Part shown: piece after piece, positions 16,998 through 26,373 of the stretch
Position numbering within the stretch: position 1 is the first letter of the stretch
How the letters are laid out: every line of letters begins with the position of its first letter
Assembly: GCF_000178835.2 (NCBI RefSeq)
Contig: NC_015275.1
Coordinates: 3,555,001 to 3,619,000 of the forward strand
From: Cellulosilyticum lentocellum DSM 5427
GTDB lineage: Bacteria > Bacillota > Clostridia > Lachnospirales > Cellulosilyticaceae
Length of the DNA stretch: 64,000 nt
Direction of reading: 5' to 3'
Made by a program: the position numbers and the translations under genes
Notes under the pieces: generated by a model
Told to the model about the DNA's origin: nothing
The model's database searches: none
Seen by the model: the letters and a program-made list of their open reading frames with translations, nothing else

Positions 16998-18089
16998 TTA
17001 TGCCTTTATCGCCCATCTCATTTTCGTTGAGCGAGCGCGACCATTCATATTACATTCTTCTGCTGATGGTCTGATAACCTCAGTGGCAATTTCACTATAA
17101 ACCCCTTCACGGAGTAATCTTTTAAAGGATTTTTTAACAAGTCTATCTTCTCCTGAATGGAATGTCAGTATGGCAACACGTCCTCCTTTGGCAAGAACAT
17201 TAGGAAGCTTTTCTAAAAATTCTTCTAGCACTTCAAACTCACTATTAACATCAATTCGTAATGCTTGGAACGTTCTTTGACATGATTTCTTAATCGCTTC
17301 TTTTCGTTTATCTTCTGGAATAAATTCAAGAGCTTCTCCTATAACTTGTTGAAGCTTAGTCGTCGTAGAAATATAATCTTTTTTTCTTATTTTAGAAATA
17401 ATAGCCTCTGATATCTCCTTGGCATAAGGTTCATCCGAATTTTCAATTAGCATACCTTCTAATTCTTTTTGTGTCATATCTTTTAAACGTTCAGCTGCCG
17501 ATATACCTTTCTCAGGATCCAATCGTAAATCCAATGGCCCTTCATATTTAAATGAAAAACCTCTATCTGGATTATCAATTTGCATTGAAGAGACACCTAA
17601 ATCCGCCAACATAAAATCAAATAAGCCATTTTCTGCAGCTACTTGATCAATATCCCGAAAGTTCAGCTGCTTAATTGTTAATATTTCCTCTCCATACCCT
17701 AAATCTTCTAACCGTTTTTTTGTTTTTACTATTTCAATAGGATCTACATCCAAGGCATACATATGCCCCTTAGCTTCTAAACATTTTAGCATTTCTAAAG
17801 TATGACCACCATATCCAAGGGTTGCATCTAGTCCCTTTTGCCCCGGTTTTATTTGTAAAAATTCTAGTATTTCTTTAACACATATAGATATATGCATACC
17901 AGCAGGTGTACTTCCTTTTTTGATTACCTTCTCAATCGTATCTCCATATTTTTCAGGCTGAAGTTCTTTGTATTTTTCTTTATAATTTTTTGGATGAGTT
18001 CCTTTATATCTCACACGTCGTTTGTGCTTTTGCTCTTGATTATCCATTGATTTCCTCGTAGCTTTCTTCGTTTTAGTTGTTTTGACCAT
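16998..18089 (-). CDS. rsmH: RsmH-family 16S rRNA (cytosine-N4) methyltransferase with basic N-terminal extension
   Basis: SAM-dependent methyltransferase of the MraW/RsmH family, which methylates C1402 of 16S rRNA. Motifs: DATLGYGGHT (SAM binding), GPLDLRLDPEKG, LADLGVSSMQ and TFHSGEDRLVKK. At 363 residues it exceeds the usual 310-320; the first 60 residues are very basic (KTKKATRKS, KHKRRVRYKGTHPKNYKEKY) and absent from standard RsmH. No dcw genes (mraZ, ftsL, pbp) are nearby, so this is probably a second, solitary paralogue whose site may differ from C1402. A lone terminator ends it. Confidence 0.88.
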   Translation of the reverse strand: MVKTTKTKKATRKSMDNQEQKHKRRVRYKGTHPKNYKEKYKELQPEKYGDTIEKVIKKGSTPAGMHISICVKEILEFLQIKPGQKGLDATLGYGGHTLEMLKCLEAKGHMYALDVDPIEIVKTKKRLEDLGYGEEILTIKQLNFRDIDQVAAENGLFDFMLADLGVSSMQIDNPDRGFSFKYEGPLDLRLDPEKGISAAERLKDMTQKELEGMLIENSDEPYAKEISEAIISKIRKKDYISTTTKLQQVIGEALEFIPEDKRKEAIKKSCQRTFQALRIDVNSEFEVLEEFLEKLPNVLAKGGRVAILTFHSGEDRLVKKSFKRLLREGVYSEIATEVIRPSAEECNMNGRARSTKMRWAIKA

Positions 18090-18230
18090 TTTCCAATATT
18101 AAATTATATATATCTTTTAATTAATAGTAGCACATCCATCTAGCACTTACAAAATTTTTATATCTTTATGTTTATTTTGCAATATTAATACCATTCATTA
18201 TCTCTTGTTAATATCAAGTACATACCTAGC

Positions 18231-18896
18231 TTATACTTTAGTTTGAATAGGTAAAATAGCATATTGATTGCTATACACTTTATCTTTATAAGCAAATGGT
18301 ACTGGATAGGAAAATAATGGCCCATCTGACACAAAGGTATGATACTCTCCATTTTCTCCACAAGCATCTGCTCCTTCTAATACAATAGATGAAATGATTT
18401 TAGCAGATAAACACTTTCCTAAATGCTTCTCGCTAAGCCTTGTCGTATCTACCACTGTAATATTGGCTTTGAATCCCACCTTTATGAATTCCTCCACTAA
18501 GGCTCTCCTCTCTTCCTTCCAAAGTGGAAAGAAAGCTTCTATGCCAACTGCTTCGCAGCGCTTTGCGCACCACTCTAAATGCTCCTCAATATCAATATCA
18601 CCAAAAATGCAAACCTCTACCCCATTTCCCTGCTGAAGCAAAAGCTCTTTTTCAAAATTCTGGGCATATTCCTCACCGGAAGTTCTGATGAGCCTGATAG
18701 GAATATTCAATGACTTTGAAACCTCTTGAAGCACCTTTTCCGGTACACCATGAAACCATGATTCATTTCTATCTGTATTAAATGTAATAATGAGTGCAAC
18801 AGGCTCCATTCCCATTTGAATAGCTCTATATATGGCTAACAGACTGTCTTTCCCACCACTATAGGATGCAACGAATTTTTTACCTCTATGATTCAT
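18231..18896 (-). CDS. Dph6-like ATP-pyrophosphatase (diphthine-ammonia ligase family)
   Basis: 221-residue PP-loop enzyme. The ATP-binding motif SYSGGKDSLLA is at residues 10-20, and ITFNTDRNESWFHGVPEKV and CIFGDIDIEEHLEWCAKRCEAVG match the family named for eukaryotic diphthamide synthesis. Bacteria lack diphthamide, so the substrate must be another carboxylate to be amidated, and is unknown. It is a single gene, upstream of rsmH on the same strand with a 140-bp gap. Confidence 0.82.
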   Translation of the reverse strand: MNHRGKKFVASYSGGKDSLLAIYRAIQMGMEPVALIITFNTDRNESWFHGVPEKVLQEVSKSLNIPIRLIRTSGEEYAQNFEKELLLQQGNGVEVCIFGDIDIEEHLEWCAKRCEAVGIEAFFPLWKEERRALVEEFIKVGFKANITVVDTTRLSEKHLGKCLSAKIISSIVLEGADACGENGEYHTFVSDGPLFSYPVPFAYKDKVYSNQYAILPIQTKV

Positions 18897-19195
18897 TTTA
18901 TTATTTTCTCCTTATATTCATCTCTCTTGTTAGAGCCTATAATACGTATTTCATGTATAACCCCTATAGGGTCATCTTGATTATATTAAATTTAATATTT
19001 ATACACAACTGTCTATCCCAAGTGCCTACAGTCTTCGGCTTAGTAATTAACTGATTGTAACATCATATATAAAAAATGAGTATATGTCACACGGCATATA
19101 CCTGTTTGATTAGAGGAATATTGGGAACATTACGTAATTTTTTTCGTCAAATCTAATAGAAGACTAAATAGAACATCTTATTAGGAGGAACCCAG

Positions 19196-19951
19196 ATGAA
19201 ACAATACCTATTATTATTTACTACCATGACCTGTATGTCTCTGCTATTGGTAGGTTGTAGTCAAAGTGCTCTTGCTCTAGGAAGTGAGGGACATTCCAAA
19301 CCTGTTATAGCCACCAAAGAAAAAAAAGAGACCGAAGAAGTTGCATTGGACAGGCGTCCTATGGTAATGGTAAATGGCGAATTATACCTTGATACAGGTC
19401 GTGAAAGCGATATTGAGGGTAGATGTGGTGTGATGGACGGAGAAATCACTTCAACCGTAGATACCTCTAAAATCCCAATCCAAGATAACCAATCCAATTT
19501 TGGAGATGGTTATGGTTATCAATATGTAGATGAAAACAGCATCGATTTATACATGAATGGGAAGTGGATAAGATTTGAAAAAGAAACTACGGATACTTGG
19601 GGTATCCAACTAACTGCCAGCAAAGTCACCTCTTCTGGACTGACATTGGTATGTAATCAGTCAGGTGCCCAGCCAACAGGAAATTTACAAACTGGTAGTC
19701 CTTATTGGCTAGAAGTCCAAATAAACAATGAATGGGTCCCCGTAGAAATGTTGCCCTCAGAATATGAACGAGGTTGGACACAAGAAGCCTGGATTATCCC
19801 CATGAATAACAGCATAGAATGGGTAGTGAACTGGACAGAGCTATATGGCAATCTTCCTGCTGGCAAATACAGAATAGGTAAAGAGATTATGGATTTTAGA
19901 GGTACAGGAGATTATGATACCAATACTTACTATGCTAACTTTGAAGTATAG
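19196..19951 (+). CDS. Secreted lipoprotein with C-terminal bacterial Ig-like (Big_14-type) domain
   Basis: 251 residues. The lipobox LLVGC places the mature N-terminus at Cys21, so the protein is a lipid-anchored surface protein. The last 110 residues (ASKVTSSGLTLVCNQSG, SPYWLEVQINNEWVPVEML, EWVVNWTELYGNLPAGKYRI) match a small Ig-like domain common in clostridial lipoproteins. The middle region is unassigned. An AGGAGG site precedes the ATG. The role is unknown; it is a single gene ended by a strong bidirectional hairpin. Confidence 0.8.
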   Translation: MKQYLLLFTTMTCMSLLLVGCSQSALALGSEGHSKPVIATKEKKETEEVALDRRPMVMVNGELYLDTGRESDIEGRCGVMDGEITSTVDTSKIPIQDNQSNFGDGYGYQYVDENSIDLYMNGKWIRFEKETTDTWGIQLTASKVTSSGLTLVCNQSGAQPTGNLQTGSPYWLEVQINNEWVPVEMLPSEYERGWTQEAWIIPMNNSIEWVVNWTELYGNLPAGKYRIGKEIMDFRGTGDYDTNTYYANFEV

Positions 19952-20008
19952 TATTATCTACACTTTCTACTTTACTAATCAGTTATAGAAGTAACACCTA
20001 AGAGTCTG

Positions 20009-20067
20009 AAAAAAGCAAGAATCCCAAACTATGTACCCTCCTACATAGTTTGGGATTCTTGTTTTTT
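20009..20067. terminator. Bidirectional terminator between the lipoprotein and ATPase genes
   Basis: A 20-bp perfect stem (CAAGAATCCCAAACTATGTA and its complement) flanked by six As and six Ts. It serves both convergent genes. Confidence 0.9.
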
Positions 20068-20135
20068 CTACTTATAATATCTAAATTTAAATAATCTATT
20101 TTATTTATTTTACATACATAAAGGTAACTCTTTTA

Positions 20136-22376
20136 TTAATGTTTACATACCTTAGCGATTAATGCTGCAGAAATTCTTTCTATGATTATTCCTATCACTG
20201 TAATACCTACAAAGAGTAATAATGTATTCATACTGATAAGAGGAAGCTTTAAAATCTTATGGAATAATAATACTGCAGTGAAAAATCCAATTGTAGTCGT
20301 AACAGCTAGAAATGCTCTTAGCTTATTAAATGGCTTGCAAGATTTAATAACCCCAACAATACCTAGCATACCTACACTTAAATACATAAGTAGCGCTGTC
20401 TGCTCACTATCATTTGGAACTATAAATGATGCAGCTCCAATAATAATGCAACACAGTGTAATGGCAATCGCATTAGGTGCTGCACTTTTTAAGGCTGTAG
20501 GGAGGAATTTTCCTTTAACTTTTGTATCATTAGGCTCAAAGGAAATAAAGAATGCTGGATAGCCCTCTATGGCCAGGTCAATTAAGGTAATTTGTATCGG
20601 TATAAAAGGAAAATCCATATTAAGTAATACACAAATAATACATAACAATACGGAATAAATCGTTTTTATAAAAAATACGCCAGCTGATTTCGTAACATTG
20701 TTTACAACCCTTCTTCCTTCTGCAAGAACGTTCTTTAGTACAGAAAAATCAGAGTTAAGTAGTACTAACTGGGCTGTTTGTCTAGCAGCATCACTTCCGT
20801 TCCCCATTGCAATAGAACAATCTGCTTGTTTCATTGCTAGAAGGTCATTGACACCATCACCAGTCATTGCAACACTATGTCCCTCATTTTGCATAGCACT
20901 AATCAGATGTTTTTTCTGTTGTGGGGTCACACGTCCGAAAACGGAATACTCTTTTGCTATCTTTGGAATGTCCGTATCACTTACTGTAGACATATCGATA
21001 AAGCTACTAGCATCCTTTATTCCTGCTTTTGCTGCAACAGCTGATACTGTAACTGGATTGTCACCAGAAATAACTTTGACATCAACATCTTGGTTATGAA
21101 AATAAGAAATGGCAGAAATAGCATTTTTTCTTATTGGGTCACTAATAATGATCGCAGCAAGTAGCTTCACTTCACTAGAGCAGAGCGTTTTATCCTCTAT
21201 TTTATTCGCCACACCTGCAAGTAAAATTCTCTTGCCATCTTTCATCTCATGACGTACCTCTTCTGGAAGTTCCTTATCACAAAGCTTCTCAGGTGCACCA
21301 ATTACAAATGTATCCCCCTGATCAAAGGTTACGGCACTCCATTTTCTATCAGAGGAAAAAGGAATCTTTGAAGTTACTTGAAATGCATCTGCTTCTGGGA
21401 AATAAGCTTTCATGGCTTGAAATGTTGCATTATTGTCATCTGTATTGCCTAAGAAAACACCCATAATCGTGCTAAATGGTATCTTGAAATCATTATCAAG
21501 CATGATAACATTCTCAACTTGCATTTTGCCTTCTGTTATTGTACCTGTTTTATCTAGGCATATAATATCAACATGTGCAAGGGATTCTAGAGAATATAAA
21601 TCCTGCACGAGTACTTTCTGCTTAGAAAGCCTAACAATTCCTGTAGCTAGGCCAATACTAATGAGTAAAACAAGTCCTTTAGGAAGCATACCTAGTAATC
21701 CTGCTGCTGTTGAAACAACTGCTGTTTGAAGAGAATTACTTCTTAGAAAATAAGCCTCAAGGAATAGAAGCACACCTAATGGAATAATCAACCAGCCTGT
21801 AAAACCAGTTACTTTTCTCATAGAAAGCAATAGCTCTGAATTTACCTTTTTAAGTTTTTTTACCTCATCAGCTATTTTAGAAACATAGTTCTCACTGCCT
21901 GTATGAACTACCTTTGCTTGACACTTACCACTGATAACAGAACTACCTGATAAAAGTGAATCCCCTTCTTTCTTTATGATAGGGTCTGATTCTCCAGTAA
22001 GCAGTGATTCATTGACTTCTAACTCACCTGAGATAATCACACTGTCAGCACAGATTTGATTGCCACTTTCAAGTAAAAGAATATCTTGATCTTCTACCTC
22101 TTGAACTGAAATATGCATTTTTTCATTGTTTCTGATAACATCAGCCGTTGGCATTGACAATAAAGATAGTTCTTCCACTAGCTTCTTAGCTTTTAATTCC
22201 TGTACAATTCCAATGCAAACATTAACCGCTATAATAAGTATGAAGAACATGTTCGACCATGCCCCTACGCAGGCAAGGGCAATTGCAATAAGTAGATTAA
22301 ATAGATTGAAAAGCGTACAGATATTATCCTTAAATATCTGCCCTGTCGTTTTTGTTATTTGGTTTTCCTTATTCAT
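20136..22376 (-). CDS. P-type cation-transporting ATPase (CtpE-like)
   Basis: 746 residues. Actuator TGES at 127-130, phosphorylation motif DKTGT at 275-279, hinge TGDGVNDLLAMKQADCSIAMG, two N-terminal helix pairs, and six predicted C-terminal helices. The membrane helix 4 motif is LPKGL instead of the PEGL of SERCA-type pumps, and there is no heavy-metal CPC motif or metal-binding domain, so it belongs to the poorly characterised CtpE/cation-transporting ATPase E group; CtpE of mycobacteria has been linked to calcium uptake. The transported ion here is not known. It is a single gene; no riboswitch is visible upstream. Confidence 0.88.
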   Translation of the reverse strand: MNKENQITKTTGQIFKDNICTLFNLFNLLIAIALACVGAWSNMFFILIIAVNVCIGIVQELKAKKLVEELSLLSMPTADVIRNNEKMHISVQEVEDQDILLLESGNQICADSVIISGELEVNESLLTGESDPIIKKEGDSLLSGSSVISGKCQAKVVHTGSENYVSKIADEVKKLKKVNSELLLSMRKVTGFTGWLIIPLGVLLFLEAYFLRSNSLQTAVVSTAAGLLGMLPKGLVLLISIGLATGIVRLSKQKVLVQDLYSLESLAHVDIICLDKTGTITEGKMQVENVIMLDNDFKIPFSTIMGVFLGNTDDNNATFQAMKAYFPEADAFQVTSKIPFSSDRKWSAVTFDQGDTFVIGAPEKLCDKELPEEVRHEMKDGKRILLAGVANKIEDKTLCSSEVKLLAAIIISDPIRKNAISAISYFHNQDVDVKVISGDNPVTVSAVAAKAGIKDASSFIDMSTVSDTDIPKIAKEYSVFGRVTPQQKKHLISAMQNEGHSVAMTGDGVNDLLAMKQADCSIAMGNGSDAARQTAQLVLLNSDFSVLKNVLAEGRRVVNNVTKSAGVFFIKTIYSVLLCIICVLLNMDFPFIPIQITLIDLAIEGYPAFFISFEPNDTKVKGKFLPTALKSAAPNAIAITLCCIIIGAASFIVPNDSEQTALLMYLSVGMLGIVGVIKSCKPFNKLRAFLAVTTTIGFFTAVLLFHKILKLPLISMNTLLLFVGITVIGIIIERISAALIAKVCKH

Positions 22377-22792
22377 TTTAATTAACCTTTTGTATTACCT
22401 TTCTTTTAGATGTTAATACTTGTCCATTGAGGATGGTATAAAACTGTTCCCCAAATATCACTAGCAATAGAATCAAATCATTATATCATTTGCAATGAAG
22501 ATTTGAAACTTTATTCGGTAAATTGAAGTATACGATTAAATTAACTTCTTGTATTGAATACACAACATATATCAACTATATAATTTTTTGAGACAGATAG
22601 CAATCTATCTTTTAAGAACATGCACCTATGTATCTAAAGTTTATTATCTTACCAGTATTATTAGGCATATTTATTCCAATGATAATACTAACAAAAAAAT
22701 ATGAATAATTTTTGTAAAATACTAAAATCCATAAAATATCAAGACCGTATTCATTAATGTATCTTTCACATTTCTGAATACGGTCTTTTATA
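22377..22792. other. 416-bp intergenic region
   Basis: AT-rich spacer between the divergent-side ATPase start and the tcdA stop. It holds a hairpin at 22741-22788 (AAGACCGTATTCA with its complement) that ends tcdA. A 26-codon hydrophobic frame at 22628-22708 lacks a ribosome site and is not called. No riboswitch or RNA gene was recognised. Confidence 0.5.
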
Positions 22793-23542
22793 TCAAACTA
22801 AATCCTTCACGATTTCACTGGCAATAATAAGGCCTGCTACTGATGGTACAAAGGCTGTACTTCCCGGTATATCTCTACGATCCGTACACTTTCTTTCTGC
22901 CCCTGGTGGACAAATACAATGGTTTCTACAACTTATAGACATATCTTCTTGTGGCTTAATCGGCTTTTCAGTAGAATATACAACTTTTAGAGATTTAACA
23001 CCACGCCTCTTTAACTCTCTTCTCATCACTTTTGCTAAAGGACACATCTGGGTTTTGTAGATATCAGCGACCTCAAACTTTGTTGGATCTAGCTTATTTC
23101 CTGCTCCCATACAACTAATAACCGGCACCTTTGCTTCTTGAGCTTTCATAATAATTGAGATTTTTGCAGTTACAGTATCCACTGCATCTACAACATAGGT
23201 ATAGCTTGAAAAGTCGAATTCCTCTGCTGTTTCTGGCAGATAGAAGCACTTATGAACCTGTACATCTGCCTTTGGATTAATCTCTAAAATGCGGTCACGC
23301 ATGACCTCTACTTTATATTGCCCTACCGTTCTTCTAGTAGCTATAATCTGTCTATTAATATTGGTTAAACAGACTTTATCATCATCTACTAAAACAAATG
23401 CCCCAACGCCGCTCCTAGCCAAGGCTTCAACAACATAACCACCCACACCTCCAATGCCAAATACTGCCACTCTCGCATGAGCTAATGTTTCTATTCCTGT
23501 TTCTCCAATAAGTAATTGTGTTCTAGAAAACTGATTTAACAT
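22793..23542 (-). CDS. tcdA: tRNA threonylcarbamoyladenosine dehydratase (TcdA)
   Basis: E1/ThiF-fold enzyme that cyclises t6A37 of tRNA using ATP. The nucleotide loop GIGGVGGYVVEALARSGVG, the DDDKVCLTNINRQI segment and VVDAVDTVTAKISI are diagnostic, with conserved Cys in SCMGAGNKLDP. 249 residues is normal for the TcdA/CsdL (YgdL) group. It is a single gene with a hairpin 5 bp after the stop. Confidence 0.92.
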   Translation of the reverse strand: MLNQFSRTQLLIGETGIETLAHARVAVFGIGGVGGYVVEALARSGVGAFVLVDDDKVCLTNINRQIIATRRTVGQYKVEVMRDRILEINPKADVQVHKCFYLPETAEEFDFSSYTYVVDAVDTVTAKISIIMKAQEAKVPVISCMGAGNKLDPTKFEVADIYKTQMCPLAKVMRRELKRRGVKSLKVVYSTEKPIKPQEDMSISCRNHCICPPGAERKCTDRRDIPGSTAFVPSVAGLIIASEIVKDLV

Positions 23543-23700
23543 AACACCCTTCTTTTCTCGTATTATTTTAGAATTTATTCTTTATTATTTGACATATTTT
23601 AAATAATCCTAAACTTTCAAAGGTGTTTTGTCAAGTTTTCATATCTAAATACTTGGTATTTTCATTTAAATATCGTATTCTATTATTCATTATCAAAAGC

Positions 23701-23745
23701 AAAAGGCTATTTATAGAAATACATTTTTTCTATAAATAGCCTTTT
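23701..23745 (-). terminator. Terminator after the ArsC-like gene
   Basis: Perfect 19-bp stem (AAAAGGCTATTTATAGAAA and complement) directly after the ArsC-like stop codon. Confidence 0.85.
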
Positions 23746-23746
23746 A

Positions 23747-24088
23747 TTAGTCCCATTCTTTCCAGACTTCTGGTTTATAACCTATGGTAGCCTGTTTTCC
23801 ATTTCTTACAATAGGTGTCTTTAAAAGCTGCGGATATTCTAATACTCTTTTTTCCTTATTGATGTTGGATGCAAATTGAATACGGGATAAAGCCTCTTTA
23901 TCCTTGCAGTTTTCATTAATCATGACCTCAATGCCACCAACAGCTTGTTTTACACTGTTAAGTTCACCTTGACTCATGCCTTTTTCTTTCATATCTATCA
24001 GTTGATACTTGATGCCACGTTCTTTAAAATAGCGTTCGGCTTTCTTGGTATCAAAACACTTTTTAGTTCCAAAAATTTGTATATTCAT
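23747..24088 (-). CDS. ArsC/Spx-family thioredoxin-fold protein
   Basis: 113 residues with the ArsC-family start IFGTKKCFDTKKAERYFKERG; the single Cys11 sits in CFDTKK, without the second cysteine of Spx (CxxC). LLKTPIVRNGK and GYKPEVWKEW match the family C-terminus. Such proteins (YffB/YusI type) are often labelled arsenate reductase, but no ars genes are near, so a general thiol-redox role is as likely. Confidence 0.82.
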   Translation of the reverse strand: MNIQIFGTKKCFDTKKAERYFKERGIKYQLIDMKEKGMSQGELNSVKQAVGGIEVMINENCKDKEALSRIQFASNINKEKRVLEYPQLLKTPIVRNGKQATIGYKPEVWKEWD

Positions 24089-24190
24089 TGCTCTATTATT
24101 AAGTAGACATGCTACTTAATTGCTCCTTCTATGCTTTCTCATTTACTCTTATTTTATCCTGAATAAGCATTTATTAAAATAGCTTGTCTC

Positions 24191-24415
24191 CTAAAAAACA
24201 TAAAATCTAATAATCACGAAAAGTCCATAAGCTACCACTAAGCCCACACTATTTACTAACACTACATTTCCATAATCTACATCTTTGTGCTTTCTAGTCT
24301 TAATGATTCCAATAATAAGTAGTGTTAATTGAGATAAAATGAATAAATATGCCCCCAATATACTCATGCCCCCTGCAAACACTAGACCTATAATAAACAC
24401 GAGTATCATACCCAC
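24191..24415 (-). CDS. Small membrane protein of unknown function
   Basis: 74 codons with two or three hydrophobic helices (MILVFIIGLVFAGGMSILGAYLF, LTLLIIGII and a C-terminal VGLVVAYGLFVIIRFYVF). The GTG at 24415 has no clear ribosome site. A neighbouring frame (24490-24413) encodes MIDDTLAKHLLNKRYLDGMN and runs into a stop just where this frame opens; one added base near 24411 would join them, so the 5' end may be frameshifted. It follows the DUF89 gene by 92 bp on the same strand. Confidence 0.5.
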   Translation of the reverse strand: MGMILVFIIGLVFAGGMSILGAYLFILSQLTLLIIGIIKTRKHKDVDYGNVVLVNSVGLVVAYGLFVIIRFYVF

Positions 24416-24507
24416 ATAAATAAGTGGTTCATACCATCCAAATACCTTTTATTCAGAAGATGTTTAGCTAGGGTATCATCTATCATTTCTTTATGTTCAA
24501 AGACAAA

Positions 24508-25374
24508 TTACATATTTTTATTAAGACACACTAGTGAATTGGTGGCTACTCCAATATCATTTGCTATCACTTGACACTTGACCATTAAAAGAAAATAAAT
24601 TTTCTTCTTCTCATATTCACTTAAACATTCATAGTTAGCCTGACCTTTTGCAATGACCACATCTGCAGATTCAAATACCTTTCTAAATGTCTCACTTGTT
24701 CTTTCTAAAACAGTACCTAGTGCATAGTCCCCATTGCTAATAATCGTGGCATACTCATCAATCCCTACATCATAAGCATCTGCTTCTATAGAATCATTTA
24801 CAACAGCAGCGCCTCTCACACCAAAATACACTTTTAAGTTAGGATTTTCCTTCTTTATTTGTTTAATAAGTAATTTATCTAAACAAATTTCACCACAATT
24901 ATCTCCTAAATATAATAACGTCTTTGCCTCTTGTATATCCTTTTTCAAAGCTTCTACATGGTTAATTGTAAAGTCTAAATGCTCAGCATCATTAATAAAC
25001 TTCATTATTTCATCCATAGTTCTGTTATAAATAGGATTAAAGTCTATAATATTGCCAATTACTGCATACTTAACAGCTTGATAAAATGGGTACTCATGAC
25101 TCCTAATATGTTCTTCTATAGATTCACTCATATCCATTAATAGCATGTTATAGTATTTTCTCACCTCATAATAGGGGTCATCGTTCTTTAAATGTGTCTT
25201 TAAAATAGCGAAGGTTTCTCCTATAACTTCTGGGTTAGTCTTCTGAAAGTCCAGCTGAGCAAGAAATGTAAATATTTTTCTATATAACGCTTCTCTATCT
25301 GGTGCTTGTGTTATATCTGCAACTTTTATAACTTGATTAACTAAACAAGGCAAACATTGATCTTTCATTTTCAT
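24508..25374 (-). CDS. DUF89/ARMT1-family protein (metal-dependent phosphatase fold)
   Basis: 288 residues. The N-terminal CLPCLVNQ cysteine pair and LLYLGDNCGEICLDKLLI, GVRGAAVVNDS and DVVIAKGQANYE are the hallmarks of DUF89. Members remove phosphate from damaged or excess sugar phosphates (metabolite damage control) with a divalent metal; bacterial substrates are little studied. An AAATATAGC-rich leader and GGAGGAAATAT site precede the ATG. Confidence 0.85.
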   Translation of the reverse strand: MKMKDQCLPCLVNQVIKVADITQAPDREALYRKIFTFLAQLDFQKTNPEVIGETFAILKTHLKNDDPYYEVRKYYNMLLMDMSESIEEHIRSHEYPFYQAVKYAVIGNIIDFNPIYNRTMDEIMKFINDAEHLDFTINHVEALKKDIQEAKTLLYLGDNCGEICLDKLLIKQIKKENPNLKVYFGVRGAAVVNDSIEADAYDVGIDEYATIISNGDYALGTVLERTSETFRKVFESADVVIAKGQANYECLSEYEKKKIYFLLMVKCQVIANDIGVATNSLVCLNKNM

Positions 25375-25472
25375 TGCTATATTTCCTCCTAGACTATTAT
25401 GTACATCATAATATACTTTTCTTCATTTCAAAACCCTATATGCATATTTTTTCTATCTTATGATTAAAACTT

Positions 25473-25510
25473 AAGACGTATTACATCTTAATCAAAATGT
25501 AATACGCCTT
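25473..25510. terminator. Terminator after the GyrI-like gene
   Basis: Stem AAGACGTATTACAT with ATGTAATACGCCTT (one mismatch), 19 bp beyond the GyrI-like stop codon. Confidence 0.7.
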
Positions 25511-25528
25511 GTATTCTCTCCCTCATCA

Positions 25529-26161
25529 TCATGCTTCCTTAATAGGATGCCTTATTACAGTCTTAAGCTTTGATACATCTACTTTTCTTGGGTCGCTTAA
25601 GTAAATCTCATGATGTAGTCTGGTATCACTTAAGTCTATGACATAACCTTTTAAGCTAGCAAATTCCTCCATAGCACGTACTGTTTCTGGCTCATTATCA
25701 AAAGAACCTATATGCATACACTGAACACAAAGGCCTTCCTCATGGCTCCAAAATTCCATATTGGAAAAATCTAGCTTCTTCTTCCTAGTTGCCTCTTCTA
25801 CTGCCCATTGAAAGTCTGTTTCAGCTATAAAGTCAGGTACACGAATGACTGAAATCCAATTAAAAGTATCCTTATTTGAATAATCTACTCCGGCAATACC
25901 ATCTTGCCACCAAAAACCTTCTAATGGCGGTACTACATATTCAAAGTAGCCTTTTATTTGATGCTCACCTTTATAGCTCATCTTAAGAGTGTAGGATGCA
26001 GCATATAATAATCCCACAGCTGTTTTATATTCTCCCTCTTCATCATTTGGATTTCCCTTTCCTCTTATTGCAATAAAGTTCATCTTTGGTACCTGTACAA
26101 TAACAGGTCTCACTGGTGGCATATAAAATGACTTGTATTCTTTTTTATAATCGAATGACAT
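25529..26161 (-). CDS. Stand-alone GyrI-like small-molecule-binding protein
   Basis: 210 residues without a DNA-binding domain. FIAIRGKGNPNDEEGEYKTAV, the aromatic patch EGFWWQDG, the central WAVEEATRKKK and C-terminal LHHEIYLSDPRK match the GyrI-like/AraC effector fold in its free-standing clostridial form. Some such proteins bind or hydrolyse hydrophobic compounds; the ligand here is unknown. It is a single gene with a perfect 18-bp palindrome in its upstream region. Confidence 0.8.
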   Translation of the reverse strand: MSFDYKKEYKSFYMPPVRPVIVQVPKMNFIAIRGKGNPNDEEGEYKTAVGLLYAASYTLKMSYKGEHQIKGYFEYVVPPLEGFWWQDGIAGVDYSNKDTFNWISVIRVPDFIAETDFQWAVEEATRKKKLDFSNMEFWSHEEGLCVQCMHIGSFDNEPETVRAMEEFASLKGYVIDLSDTRLHHEIYLSDPRKVDVSKLKTVIRHPIKEA

Positions 26162-26204
26162 TTTCCTTCACCTCGTTTGTAATATTTGTACTTTATTAGA
26201 TCCT

Positions 26205-26246
26205 AACATATTAAAGCTGACAACAGTATGTCAGCTTTAATATGTT
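26205..26246. promoter_or_regulatory. Perfect 18-bp inverted repeat upstream of the GyrI-like gene
   Basis: AACATATTAAAGCTGACA and its exact complement flank a 6-nt spacer, 44 bp before the ATG of the GyrI-like gene. There is no T-run on the minus strand, and a separate terminator already serves the ABC operon, so an operator or leader hairpin is as likely as a terminator. Confidence 0.5.
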
Positions 26247-26282
26247 TTGAATCTTCTTCCTTTAAATCAATACAAATAGAAA

Positions 26283-26327
26283 AAACGCCCAAATCATTTA
26301 TTTCTTGCATATGATTTGGGCGTTTTC
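26283..26327 (-). terminator. Terminator of the sugar ABC operon
   Basis: Perfect 16-bp stem (AAAACGCCCAAATCAT and complement) followed by TTTTTT on the minus strand, about 45 bp after the last permease gene. Confidence 0.88.
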
Positions 26328-26373
26328 ATTTATTAATCTCTTTATCATTACATTCTTATGCTTCACTTAAATC

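Noticed and set aside
22628-22708. 26-codon hydrophobic reading frame (MYLKFIILPVLLGIF..)
   Set aside because: No ribosome site and no promoter; such frames are common by chance in AT-rich spacers. It could be revisited if conserved.
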